Source of the DNA: Marthasterias glacialis
Lineage: Eukaryota; Echinodermata; Asteroidea; Forcipulatida; Asteriidae
Assembly: GCA_911728455.2 (NCBI GenBank)
Contig: OU452229.1
Span: forward strand, 3,415,001-3,479,000
DNA length: 64,000 bases
Direction: 5' to 3'
This document shows, in pieces, positions 1 through 11,702 of this stretch (the first letter of the stretch is position 1; the number at the start of each line of letters is the position of its first letter). The notes under the pieces are model-generated. The model was not told the origin of the DNA. It worked only from the letters and a program-made list of their open reading frames with translations, and did not search any database. A program made the translations under genes and the position numbers.

Positions 1-65
1 GATGCTCTTGATGAGACCAAAGGAGCACACATATGTGCGAGTTTCCAGTGTTTGTCCTCAGCAAT

Positions 66-430
66 GGCGGCCCTATACCACATATACCCAAGGGTCTATT
101 CTTTTATATTTACAATCACTGGAGAAAAATATCAAGGGAAATTTTGTTCGGCCTTACCTCTTGTTCATTTGGTGGGGTTAAACTGTGCACCAAGAATTTT
201 ATCACATCGTGGTCATCTGTAAATGTAATCAAAGGTTTAGTCAATTCAACAAGTACAGCAGAAATTGATTGAATAAGACCAGTGTATATCCCATACAACA
301 GCCCAGGGTCTATTTTTTTATATTTATAATCAATGAAACAAAATATCACAGGAGATTTTTTCGGCCCTACCTGACAGCCATTTTGTTGGTGTTAAAGTTT
401 TGTTGGTGTTTATTATAACAATGAGCATGG
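66..430 (-). pseudogene. Tandem duplication of LMAN1 exon 6 region, decayed second copy
   Basis: Positions about 66-212 and 282-430 align at an offset of about 213 bp. The aligned segment includes the intron after exon 6 (GGGTCTATT...TTTATATTTA), the splice-donor region (TTCGGCCTTACCT versus TTCGGCCCTACCT on the plus strand) and exon 6 coding sequence (GGTGGGGTTAAACTGT versus GTTGGTGTTAAAGTTT). The right-hand copy lies upstream in transcription, has an indel and TAATAA in the exon equivalent and no obvious acceptor, so it looks like a dead duplicate exon. Confidence 0.6.
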
Positions 431-3400
431 ATTGTTTAAACGGTGTTTTTTTTCTACTTCCTGCTCCAATAGACCTTTATCATGGTACCGCCATCTTGAT
501 TTTCTCCCATTCAAACCAATGTAACCAAACCGAGGCTGGAAGGGCAAATAGTCTGGTTCCTTTTTGTACAATGAATATTAGCATCTATTACTGTTATTGG
601 ATACAGGGAACATGACCAAGATGGTTGCAGCATGATAAAGGTCTATACTGACATTCATTCCAGACCACGTAACCAGTGACACCGCATGTTTACAAAAGAG
701 ACACAGAGCCTGGACTTCCTGCCAGTATTATGATCAACAAAGATAAGCAAAAACTAGGCAGGATACCGGTCACAGATGGAACATGTGACATGGTATTTTG
801 GCTGGTAATCTTATTCTGGTAAGCATAAATGTGTTGTGCTTAGCTACCTTTTTATGCTTGAGAAGCTCTTGGGCCCAGAAATGTAGTAAAGTTGTTAAAT
901 CATCAGAACATTTTGTGAGAGCTTTACCTGCCAGTCCACCAGTAGCTGCCGTTAATCCGAAGCGGCCGTGTTTGGGTAGGGTGATGTCTTCTCTCCTTAA
1001 ACAAAGCTCATAGTTTGAGTCTATGTTGGTCCATCCGTTGTGTATAAAAATCTGTATCGCATACACCAGCAATAAATCCTTGTAAATCCTAACAGCTCTA
1101 ATCACAGACGGTAGTTCAAAATAAAGAGTTTCAAATCATCCTGTGAAAAACATCCAATCTTTAATCCATTCATATCCATTGTTTATATCCATTTTTTAAT
1201 CCATTGTTTTCACCCCTAGTCTATATCAATCTTTAATCCATACTTGGTATCCATCAGTAATCCATTGCTTTGAAGGAAACTGGTCAAAATCTGTTGTCAG
1301 TGAAATAAAATAAGTACACAAAAAACTTGCCGACAAAGCTACTTTTTGTGCATTTACATTAAAAATGCTATGTTAGGTAGAGAGCAGATTCAAAGAGCTT
1401 ATTTCTCAATTTTATGACCCCCGCAAAAAATTAAAACTTAAGGAATCGTGAATTGATTCAGACTAACCGTTAGCGTCTTCTTGTAGTACTCAATCTTGGC
1501 CCTGACCGGATAAGGCTTATTCCTGAAGTCCCTCAAGCATCCGCCCAGCTGTTGGTTCATCCCGTCCGTACTGTGCTGGTACGGTACGGTGCCGTCGTTC
1601 ACCATGGCCATGATGTACGGGTTATTGCGCATGTTGTCATTGTCGAAGGAGTCAAAGAAAACTCCCAGACCGTTCCACTTGTCTTGGCTCCCAAAGACGT
1701 TGCCTTCCTCCCCAATCTTGTCAGTATACCAGAAGGCCTGACGGAAAACACATCTTTATTATAACTATTTGGTTTCTCTACTTGGAAGGAAAATAACTTG
1801 CTCAAACATTTCTAAATACTCATTTTTTTAAGTACTCAAATTTGTAATGAGCATTCATAAAATACCCTGGACAGTTTATCCATTCTGATTGGTTGAGAGG
1901 AGAACATGTGGCTATGTTTAAACGTATGGTATAGACTGTTATCAGATGACTGCCCAGAGTCCGCAAATCACATGGCCAAATTTAAATTGGTTGTAAACAA
2001 ATTTGGCTCGCATAAGTGAAAAAATGCTTGCGTTAGTTTGAAACCTATGGCGCAAGTTTGAAACTTTCGCGGCGCGAGGAACTCCACATGGATAGAAATT
2101 TAACGCAGAATCAAGGTGAGCTGAGGCTTAACTGTCAGATTTTTCTCAACTTTGAAAGGTTTTCGGATGTTTTTATCAGGAAGGTATGATTGGGAATAAA
2201 GTGTGTTGAATCGTCTCCGGTAAAAATATCAAGAACCAGGCCACACCGTATTTAAACAACTTGTTGAAAACCTCTTCACCATCCTTATATTCCCATATTT
2301 AAATAGACATATACCTCTATAGAATTTAAATCTTGCAGTGAATGAACTGCTAGTGCATTGTCGGTAGGCTTTGAACCCAAAACTAGTGGATAAACTTCTG
2401 AGGATTTGAAAGGGTTGAAAAAGCGTAAATCCCTGCATTTTTCCTTAGTTCATCTTCAATAATTCAGGCCCGATTGCTTCGTTCTTGAAAGGGCAAGGGC
2501 ACCGAGGCATTCTCTCCTTGATAAAGGGCCACCTCTATGAGGAAATTGTAAATTGCCATCGGAACAGTTTAAGGGCACTAAGGCAATGACCAGGGGCAAC
2601 GGAGGCCTCCATGAGGCCTGGTAATTCATAATGGTCCAGCATCTTTTTATGAGAACAACATTTGAACTCACCAGTCCATCAGCTCCAACTCTTCCTCTGC
2701 CAGTCACCTTGAAGTAAAACTCCACTTCCCAGTGATCAAACGGAATGGTGTACCTGTTCCAAATAAAACCTGCATGTGGACAACAGAATCTGATCCATTA
2801 AATGCAAACAGGTGTAAAGGAAAAGTACAGTTGTGAATAACTGTTTTATTGGGTAGGTAATGAGTACATGTGACAGAAACTAAATAAAGCGACCGAATAT
2901 CTACCATCACGTTAGCAGTTTTTCCAATGGTTGTAACTTTTTTCCAAGTACCTTAAACCACCCATAAGTATTTCAACATGTGAACGGACATGCAGGCTTA
3001 TACTGACAATAACTTGAGTTGATTAGAACGACTAAGTTTTTAACAACACTCTAATTTTATATAACAAATGGAATGAAAAGGCATGTAATTTTGTTAATGG
3101 AAATTTGATTTAAAATAAAAAAAAAACGTCAACCGAATCTGCTCAAATTATTTCCAGTACACAACTGCATGCCCATTCACACGTTGAAACACTTTTGGGT
3201 GGTTTCAGGTACTTACAAAACACACTTACAACCATTTGGAAAACCGCTAAATGTGATGGATGCAAAGTAGTCCCCTTATTGTGTTTCCTGTCACATAGAT
3301 CTTGCACTTAATAACTATAGCCCACTAGGCTAATCAATTGAGCTCTGGATTTGCCCTCTGGCAGCTCCCAGTCCCAGATTTTATATACTTATGGTAGCTA

Positions 3401-6400
3401 CTGCCATTGGGTTTATTTGTCAAATGAAAATAAAATTGGTTTTTTTTTTCTTTATTCATATATGAAAATCAAATTTATATGAATATACATGTATTTTAAA
3501 CAGCTAGGTTGTTTTTACAATTATGTGAAGCCTTTACATGAGTAGAAAAAAATAGATTAGCAGATTAAACCTGCAAAGAACAAACTTTCAAATCCACACA
3601 ACAAATTTGCATTATCACTATGTCAACATATACTGCACAGTTCATAAAATTGTCTCCATACATGTATGCTACGTGGCTCACTGCACGTACACATGTTCTA
3701 TAGGTTTTTTTTAATACAGTTTGCACACTTTCTATAAATCAAGTTTGAAATAACTTTAAATTCAAGATAAACATAACTTAAAAATATATATATATATTTA
3801 TATATAAAAAAGGTGCTTGAACCCATGTGACATTGACACATTTCAGGTCTCAAGTTTTACATTGATTCTTAAGGGAAAATCCACAACAGTACAAATCTCA
3901 TGACAAAACCTAGACTTGATGACAAGTTGTTTGATAGTCGTGTTTTGTTGCTGAAATTCAGTCGAAATCCATCGCTGCGGTAATAATAGTACAAGAGTAA
4001 TTGCCCGAGTTGTGACCAAAATGGGGACGAGCAAACACACGTCCGCGAAAGATAGAAATAGCGCGCGCCGTGACTTTTGCCCCTGGAGCCAATTACCGAC
4101 TTGGCACCAAGTCTAGACAAGACCAAGCCCGGAAGTTGATTGTTGTAGCGAAAAAAGCCTCTTTTCCCCAAGGTACAAGGAGGTGGGGCACCTCATTTGA
4201 AAACCAGAAAATCAAATCAGAGGATAGCCTTGATCAAGGCTGTCTTTGCGCTTTCCCTTAGCCCGGAGTTATCCACGCACGGAGTCCGTAAGGACACTAC
4301 GCAGTCGCATACCCACACAGTCCTGCACGTAGTCCGTCAGGACAGTACACACGCACACATGTCCACACACAGAGTCTGTTAGGAATAGTCACACACAACT
4401 ATACTGTACATGCACATCTCACACACATGAACATTATACGTGTAAGTGTACGGCACATAACAATGTATGGATCCACTCACTGTGAGCATGGGGGGTACAC
4501 TGGGGTTTGTGGCAGCCGCTAAGTGGGGGAAATAATGCAGGAGCCTTTGTTCACAACAAACACCGGCCAGCTGGAACGCCTTGATCAAGGCTTATCAGAG
4601 AATGTTTCAAGGGCACAAAGGTCAAGACTTGGGCAACAGTTTTTCCTGTTAGCCTTTGCTCTATTGCAGGGTCTAAATGAAGGTAACAATAGACAGATTG
4701 CGCGACAATGTTTACATGCGGTCACGTGACCTCCTATCGGGTACGACGTCATACAGCTGATGAAAAAATGCGTGTAAAAGCATAGGCCGTGACACAGAGT
4801 GAGTGCGAAAACAGTCGATTTGACTTTCGTTAAGCGATGAATTAGTTAATCAGCCCCTATTATTTAAAGTAGTATGTTGTGGCATTAATTTAAATCACAT
4901 CTCTGTTTCATAATTTAACAGAATTCTTCTAAAAAGAGTTTTTTTTAGCCATGCACTACCGGCGTCGGACAACTATTATGTAGCCACCCATCTGTTATTT
5001 TGTTTGTAATGTTGGCCTAAATCACTGTAAAAAAGGATAAACAACGTTGGAAAAGTGAACTTTAATACCTAGCCTTGCAGAATTTCAAATAGGCAAAGGA
5101 ATCACACAGTTTTGGAGTTTACTTTATGCAATAAAACGGACAGGGTTTCAATAGTGTGATTGATGAGCTGCTATTGACCCCTTGCAAGCACATCACACAG
5201 GGCGACTGTGCCACGCTCAACATTTTGGAAGTCAATAGGTATACACGTAAATGCTACGTCGCCTAAAATGCGCACCACTCTGTATAGCACGCTGTGACAT
5301 TGACTTCCAAAATGGCGCAACCAAGACGATTGTGATGATGACGTCAGGTGAATAGACCGATTGCACGACCAATGTTTACATGTCATCACATGACCTATTG
5401 TGGGTACTACGTCATCTGAGCTGATGGCAAACTACGTGCAAATACATGCCGTGACCGACAGAGTCACACCAAAAGTCGGCTTTTGGTAATAATAACACAG
5501 TTACTAAGCCATTTTATTGAAGTTGTATGGTGTGACATTGATATTAATCGCATTCATAAACCACCAGTATTCTACTACAAAAGAGGTTTGCACTACCGGC
5601 GTCGGAGGACTATGTAGCCATCCGCCTGTTATTTTGTTTGTAGTGTAGGCCTAAATCACTGTAGAAAAGGGTAAAGAACGTTGGAAAAGTGAGCATTTAT
5701 ACCTAGCCTTGTGAAATTTCAAATAGGCAAAGGAATCACACAGTTTTGGAAAACAATTTCTTTGGATGATTCAGCTTCAAAACTTTGAAATTCTTGTGTT
5801 GAAAAGTGTGTGATAACGGTCGTCTGACCTAAACGTTCTGTCGTGCACTAGTACACACCGCGCACATATATATATGTTACTTGTACAATTTCCAAGACCT
5901 GCTGGAATTGTCCTTACTGGCTTTATTTAGCCACTCGAAGGTCTCTGGTACAAACTCTGGAATATTTTTCACAGATTCTGAGAAAGAAAAGCCTCGATCG
6001 AATAAACAAATGCAACAATCATCATGTACTGTACCGCACTTTCCTATGGAGAGCGTCATGTTTGTTTACATTTAATACCCACAACAGGTCACGTGACGCG
6101 GGTCGCACAATCGGTCTATTGGGTCAATCGATCTAGGGCCGTGTCCGAACTGGCAGCTATGGCTATGACCGAGAGCAGACTATCCCTCCACGCATGATGA
6201 CGCCTTGACCAAGCTACAGGCACAGCCATTGCCACTTATTCAGAAAAAAAGTAGGAACATTTTATCAAGTACCAACATGTACAGTCTTTAATAGACTATT
6301 TAGGTTATTTAATAACAATTTTTCAGAATTTTCCAAGGTCAAAAAAAAAATTGGAAATCAGACTTAAGTAGAAAGAATATCATGCCTGCAAACAATGAAC

Positions 6401-8411
6401 ATTGATTGAATGGCCAAATATCACAAACTATCTTTTCAGATAACAGCTGCTGCTAAATTTATTCGGTCATTGATGTGTGACCAAAAACCAGCAGCACATT
6501 GTGTGAGGCAGTCATTATTAATCACAGTTATTACATTGAGATCTGACATGCGGACAAACAGTGGTATGTCTGTCACTCTGTGAAAAATAACAGTAATTTG
6601 GGCAGTAATTCAGTTAAACAGAATTTGGAGCTGTTTCTAATCCTTTCTTGTATTAGAGAAAGAAAAAAAAAAGATTAATTCACAGAGGCCCAGTTCGCTT
6701 TGAAAAAGAATAGACACACATGAACAAACCAACGTTTTGTTTGAGTTAATAAAAGAAATTTAAATAAAAACATAAATAAATTTATGAAAGAAGGATCTGA
6801 TGGTTTGTAGCATGACACATTATTGGTTGCTTAAGTTAGTAAGTGGCAGTCAGAAAGCTGTTACAGGAAACAGTCAGGTCAAGTCAGGTCAAGTTCAAAT
6901 AAAATGGAATAAAATGCAGAGTTGATACAGAGAGGAAATGACACTTCATCTGACCTCTTTTGCTTCGCATGGACGGTGTTATCCTCACTTGATCATCTGA
7001 TGCAAATGCACCTGAAAAAGAAACCAATCCAAATTTGCATTCAGTTAAATTTATCGACAGTATAGAACAATTCAAGTCACTGCTTGAAGATGAAAAAAAA
7101 GCTAGCAAATAAAAACACCATTTAGTAAATCATGACACTGATTGTCAAAATTTAAACAAAACTGGAAGTACATGTATATTCCGACATGGAGGAAGGAATA
7201 TGTAAGGCAAATAAAACCTTTTTTTTCTAAAGCCTGTCCGAATTGACCGCAAAGGCTTTGGCTACAGCTTGATCACCGCATTGACATGGGCTGAAGTGTA
7301 GGGGGGTCCTTAGCAACACCCTTAGCAGAAGTCGCAGCTGCAGCTGCCAATTCGGACACAGCCTTATGCTGTTGTCAGTGCCCACATGGAATTTTGGCCA
7401 TGATTGACAATTTTTCTTTAATAATGATAAATACAGTAGTTAAAAAACGGCATATAAAAATACAAATTTTACGTTTTCAAAGTAACTGACAGAGCCTAAG
7501 CCAGAGCCTAAGCCAGAGCCTAAGCCAAAGCCAGAGCCAAAGCCACAGCCTAAGCCACAGCCTAAGCCAGAGCCTAAGCCAGAGCATAAGCCACAGCCTA
7601 AGTCAGAGCCTAAGCCTCAGCCTAAGCCAGAGATCAAACCAAAGCCGTGGTTTCAAAAGGGGCCTATTTTAGAAACCAATCAATAGCACTCAGCATTAAT
7701 TGCTAAAAATAGGACATGCAAGTACCCCCATAACAGTCAAAGTGTCAAATTTCACTGACAGACGCGCACGTCGATCGCCAGAGTTAAAATCATCCATATT
7801 GATAATCAAGTAAAACACAATCTGGCAATGGAGCAAAACTAGTAAAAGCATCACCAAAGATATTTTAACTTGGCAATGGAGTCGAGCGTTCATAAAAAAA
7901 CAAACACGTTTACTATGTATTACTATTAGGCCTTTTTTCATGTTCAACAAACATTACTTTTATTATCAAAAATGTTGTAAAAATGAGTCAGGTAAGTTCA
8001 GTTTCTCCAACAAAAAATATTAACACCTGTAAAAAAAATACACTGAAATTTCGACACAAAGGCCATATGTTAACTGCGCCGTACAATAAACTACACCATG
8101 TGTACTGGGTCAGAAACCCAGTCACAGAGCCGTCCACAGGCTGCTATCAGCCGCCGCCGCCGCCAGATGCCAGCTAGCTGAACGGCGTGTGGTGAACGAC
8201 CTGTCACCGGGTCTCCCGATCGTACCATATTTCTTCAAAAAAAATACTTACTCCCTCCGTATTTCCAAAAGGGCACAGTGCCGTCTTGTTGCATCAGATG
8301 TGGACCTTTAAAACTGTGTTTATATTCAAATCTCCTATGCGGCTGTTGGGCAAGACAAATGAAAACCGTGGAAAGCAAAAGCAGAAGACATTTCATTAGG
8401 TAAGCCGCCAT
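158..8411 (-). CDS. LMAN1: ERGIC-53 / LMAN1-like L-type lectin, 5' part of gene (partial)
   Basis: ERGIC-53 is a mannose-binding transmembrane cargo receptor that carries glycoproteins from ER to Golgi. Six exons read in phase on the minus strand: 8411-8252, 7011-6955, 2769-2672, 1737-1468, 1051-928 and 216-158, giving 256 codons. The start ATG (8411) has a good context (AAGATGG) and opens a hydrophobic signal peptide ending near residue 21, then RRFEYKHSFKGP, typical of the mature N terminus. The L-type lectin domain is complete: Asp103, Asp134, Asn138, His160, Asp163 and Gly233-Gly234-Leu235 correspond to the human Ca/sugar-binding residues with a constant offset of 18, and Cys172/Cys212 match the conserved disulfide. 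The coiled-coil stalk, membrane segment and ER-exit tail must lie off the left edge. Introns use GT-AG; the exon 2 donor (GTCAGA) and exon 4 donor (GTTAGT) are weaker. The 4.2-kb intron 2 is packed with MITEs. Family identity is very secure; LMAN1 versus LMAN1L cannot be settled because invertebrates usually have one gene. Confidence 0.93.
469..646. mobile_element. MITE family F1, 178 bp with 16-bp perfect terminal inverted repeats
   Basis: The ends are ATAGACCTTTATCATG and its exact reverse complement. Flanking TA dinucleotides fit a Tc1/mariner-type target. The interior has no coding capacity. Related copies lie at 23618-23797 and, inverted, at 44336-44517. It sits in the LMAN1 intron between exons 5 and 6. 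Confidence 0.75.
2470..2640 (+). repeat. Dispersed GGGCACYAAGGCAATGACC repeat, LMAN1 intron copy
   Basis: The segment contains AAGGGCACTAAGGCAATGACC after a GGGCAAGGGCACC block and a CTCTATGAGGAAA block. The same blocks recur at 12655-12800 (inverted), 21920-21990 and 26285-26345, so this is a dispersed family. Its AAGGCAATGACC core equals the unit of the 54.7-55.2 kb minisatellite. It runs into LMAN1 exon 3 flanking intron sequence only. Confidence 0.6.
4692..5118 (+). mobile_element. Truncated copy of MITE family F2
   Basis: It starts after TA with GACAGATTGCGCGAC and aligns along its length with 5355-5750 (shared blocks include GCACTACCGGCGTCGGA, CCTAAATCACTGTA and AATAGGCAAAGGAATCACAC). 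It breaks off after CACACAGTTTTGGAG and lacks the right terminal repeat. It carries GTCACGTGAC at 4721-4730. Confidence 0.7.
5172..5352 (-). mobile_element. MITE family F3 with terminal TGACGTCA motif
   Basis: Read on the minus strand it begins TCACCTGACGTCATCATCAC and ends in GCAAGGGGTCAATAG. The same arrangement is seen at 23403-23615, with a diverged copy at 40760-40975 and terminal fragments at 36226-36249 and 48598-48655. It lies between two F2 copies, so insertions are stacked here. Confidence 0.65.
5355..6116. mobile_element. Non-autonomous DNA transposon family F2, about 762 bp
   Basis: The left end is GACCGATTGCACGACC and the right end, reversed, is GACCGATTGTGCGACC; similarity continues inward for roughly 50 bp through the ATGTTTACATG and CACRTGACC blocks. 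Both ends are flanked by TA. No transposase reading frame is visible. A truncated relative lies immediately upstream. It is inside LMAN1 intron 2. Confidence 0.72.
7229..7368. mobile_element. MITE family F4 (GGCTGTGTCCGAATTGG ends)
   Basis: The ends are AGCCTGTCCGAATTGACCGC and the inverted GCCAATTCGGACACAGCCTT. A second copy lies at 35704-35852 (GGCCGTGTTCGAATTGGCCGC) and a decayed one at about 6132-6239. The interior shares GCAACACCCTTAGC. It is in LMAN1 intron 1. Confidence 0.68.
7491..7632 (+). repeat. 12-bp minisatellite, unit AGAGCCTAAGCC
   Basis: About twelve tandem copies of a 12-bp unit with A/C and G/A variants (AGAGCCTAAGCC, ACAGCCTAAGCC, AAAGCCAGAGCC). It is in LMAN1 intron 1. 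The repeat length is a multiple of three, but there is no start codon or gene context for translation. Confidence 0.85.
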
Positions 8412-10726
8412 CTTGTCGATGCAAGTGGTTTGTGATTTGCATAATTTAAAGGCCAGCTGATTTAAGTATCATGGAATGGCGGATTGCGCTAGCAGTAAAA
8501 GGGCTGGTTTCCGCGTGTTTCCACAGTATAAGTTCTTGCTTTCATTTGACCAATTAGGTGTCACGTTTACATTGATCACTTTTTGCGTTTTTTTGTGTTA
8601 AATTTGTAAATAAACATGGTTCCTCAGAATGTTGTTTAAAGTTTTGTATGAATATGCAAAAAATGTAAGACGTTGATAATATCCGACCTTTCAACTTGGG
8701 ATATGCTAATGATGATTTGGCAAAATGTGATTGGTTGATCTGTGGGACGTTTTCCATTCACGGGTCAGGGTTAATTTATTCAAAGTTGACTTCGGGTCAA
8801 TTTGCGTATGAACGTAAACAAGGACTGGCTAAAGGGACATCAAGCCCATGAAAAGTGTTTACTTTTATTGCATGTATTTGACGTGATGTGTGGACGCCCC
8901 ATGTAATCTCCTCACTTCTTTCAAAGAAAATCTTGAAACAAATATATTCCTCGTAAATGTTTATGTATAAAAAAATACTACATTATTTCAAGATTTCTCT
9001 TTAAACATGGCTCTATTGGTGGAAAAAAATTCTATGTGACAAATGGAGGATTTACAATTTGACTTTCTTTCCAAAATACTGAGTATTTTTTTGTAATGAT
9101 CAGGAAAGAATGTTTATAGGACTTTTGTATTAGTCAGAATCAATACTTGAGCCAATCATGAGCCAATTAATGGTGCACTTCAGACACAAGATAACTAAAT
9201 TTGTTGCTTATAATTTTAACTTTATTAATTTATGTAAATATACAACAAATTTACAGTGATTAATATACTACATCTCTGCACAATTTTAGAATGAAATCTT
9301 GCTGAAAAATGAAAAGAACAGACATGCCAAGGGACTACTTTCATCAACTAGAGATTGTTTTTTTTTAGGAATTTTTTTGCAAGTTTTCCCACTCTTACTT
9401 TTCTTCTCTGGAACAATATTTTCAAAAATTTATTTCCAAATGTTTTTTGTACATTTTTATTCAGAATATTTCTTAAATGAACCGTAACCGATGGCAACAA
9501 AGTTATATGGGAAAATAGATTCCAACTGATCACATCATGATTAATTAATTAATGTGTTAGACAACATTAGAACATATACAAATGACTTGTAAAGGCTTCA
9601 ATATAAAATGTTTGTTCACAAGATTATTTCTGGTTTTTATCCCAGTTTTTAATGTTTGTTAATTTCGTTTTAAAATAAGTTACTCAGCGATATAAATGCC
9701 TTCTTTTTAAAACATTCTACATGTATGTAACACATATGGTGTCCATAACATTGGTAAGATTCAATTGTTATTATTCATTTTATAGATTTGCATATAACTT
9801 ACATGGTACAAAGATGGTCAGTGGTGGAAAACGTCCCTTGAAATGTTTTTGCCCGAAATGCTATAGTTTTTGAGAAATGAGTAAAAACAATTCGCTTTGA
9901 TTTCGCGAGGCGAAAACTCAATGTTCTAAAACAGTGAAAGCATAAATTTACAAAAAAAAACCCTATTTTCTCGTGACTGTTATTTCATGTATATGTTGGG
10001 TCACATGAAGTGCAGATACTAGTCTTCGACAATTACCAATGTTGTACAAGCCTCCAACAGACGTGATGTTTGAAAATCTTGAGCTCAAGGGCGGACCTAC
10101 ACATGGTGTTGGCTTTGGTTTTCCAAGCCTGCTTAATAATCTTACTGATTTCATAGGGGCTAAAAAAATTGAAAATCAATTTAAAATGGAAAGAATGTCA
10201 TGTTCTGTTTCCGACTGCAAAGAAGTAAAAACAAGTCTGAAGTACAATTGATAATTTTTTTTAACACATGGGTAACAGTGTAAATATTAAACAACGCTGA
10301 CAAACTGTGTTTACTTTTTTTTCATTTATCATCATTTTGTTGAACAAAACCCAAGAGTTGCATTTACCTTTGTGGATGAAATCAGTAAAGGAAGTACAAA
10401 CATCTAAACAGGTGTTTCATGAATTCCCTCAGAATAAAAAATATATAATTTAACATAAATGGCAAGTAACATTCCCCAAAAGTTTGAAATAATTTTAACT
10501 ATTTTAACTATGCAATAGACTTGCCTTTTAAAGACAAGTTTCCCTCCAGAATTTGGAGGCATCAATAAAAGCAGCATGAATTTTCCCTCTGTGTACAACA
10601 ACTGCCAGTTTACATGCTATTAGACATTTGACTAGACCGATATATTCTTTTTTTGGCTCTACCACCTGGTACTGTAGTTGGTAGGCTGTTTGCACACGCA
10701 TCTTTAAAATCCTCCTATACGTACAT

Positions 10727-10900
10727 CAGTGGTGTATCCAGGGGAGGGGGGGGGGCAAAGGGGGACAGCTCCTCCTCTGCTTGCCCCCTCCTGTCAGCCT
10801 CTGGACACTGTGAAATTTGCTACAATCAGGCGATACTTACTGAAATTGCCCCCCTACAAATATCTGCTCCCCCTTCGAAAAAGATGCTGGTTACGCCACT
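10727..10900. mobile_element. MITE-like element with CAGTGGYGTAWCCAG ends
   Basis: The left end CAGTGGTGTATCCAGG and right end, inverted, AGTGGCGTAACCAGC form imperfect terminal repeats, with TACAT on both sides (10722-10726 and 10901-10905) as a possible target-site duplication. It is G-rich on the left and C-rich inside. Reading frames through it are incidental. Confidence 0.6.
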
Positions 10901-11398
10901 TACATGTGTACTCCAAAATGCTTCAAAATCTCCCATATGCCATGCACACAACAGTGATGTAAACCATGCCACGCTTTCCTGTCACTGTATTAGCATGTGG
11001 GATCCATCAGTGCCACAGATTGCCACTGCAGAAATCCTCCCAGGTTGAGACCCTTATCTCTTCTCACAGTGGCCTAAATTCCATTGGAATTGAGCACAGC
11101 TGGTGAGTACTCCAGTTTACCACTCTTATTGAAGCACATTCAGCAGTGGCTGTAATCTGTGCATCAGTATGTGTGTGCCTCGCAATACCACGACAGTGGT
11201 AATTTGGAGCACGGTCGGATTTTGTCGAGAAACAATGACTGTTAAAATGTATTCATAATGGAAACCACAATCATTTTAAAAACATCATGTTTTTTTCGGC
11301 ATCGATTAAAAAAGTAATAACAGTAAAACTTCGAAAACAAAAGAGAATGTGAACGTTTGTTATGATACACCAGCAGTCCTGGACAGTTGTGATTCTAC

Positions 11399-11629
11399 CA
11401 TAGAGTTATATAGAAGAACTAGAGGGAGCACTCGCGATGTCACGCACAGAACTCCGCTGACCCACCATAAGCATCCCTATGGGTCTATTGCATACCAATG
11501 TCCACTTAGAAAATGTCTGCTGCGTAAATGAATGGTCCGCGCCATGTTCTCAATGGTAAAAAATGCTCCTTGTCGGGCCGTGTCGCATGGTTTTGTACGC
11601 CCTCTAGTTCTTATATATATAACTCTATG
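11399..11629. mobile_element. hAT-like MITE, 231 bp, 8-bp target-site duplication
   Basis: The terminal inverted repeats start CATAGAGTTATATA and end TATATAACTCTATG, continuing inward as GAACTAGAGGG and CCCTCTAGTTC. The 8-bp sequence GATTCTAC lies on both sides (11391-11398 and 11630-11637). Eight-base duplications are typical of hAT elements. It lies just downstream of the BLOC1S6 stop codon, possibly in its 3' untranslated region. Confidence 0.85.
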
Positions 11630-11702
11630 GATTCTACACAGATTAACACACACACATGTTCTTCGCAGGTAGCTTCTGATGGTGTTTTGGAGGGCTGGTT
11701 TC

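Larger units (their letters stand above)
8412..11702. other. Intergenic region between LMAN1 start and BLOC1S6 stop
   Basis: Both flanking genes run on the minus strand, so this holds the LMAN1 promoter side and the BLOC1S6 3' untranslated region. The sequence is AT-rich with long T and A runs. Besides the two transposon remnants listed separately (10727-10900 and 11399-11629), nothing gene-like is seen. No TATA box or ER-stress element was recognised near the LMAN1 start. Confidence 0.6.

Noticed and set aside
8547..8564. ER-stress element upstream of LMAN1
   Set aside because: CCAAT is followed by CACG but the spacing and bases do not match the CCAAT-N9-CCACG consensus.
10653..11048. 131-codon plus-strand open frame
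   Set aside because: It runs through a MITE-like element (10727-10900) with G and C runs; no domain, no splice context.
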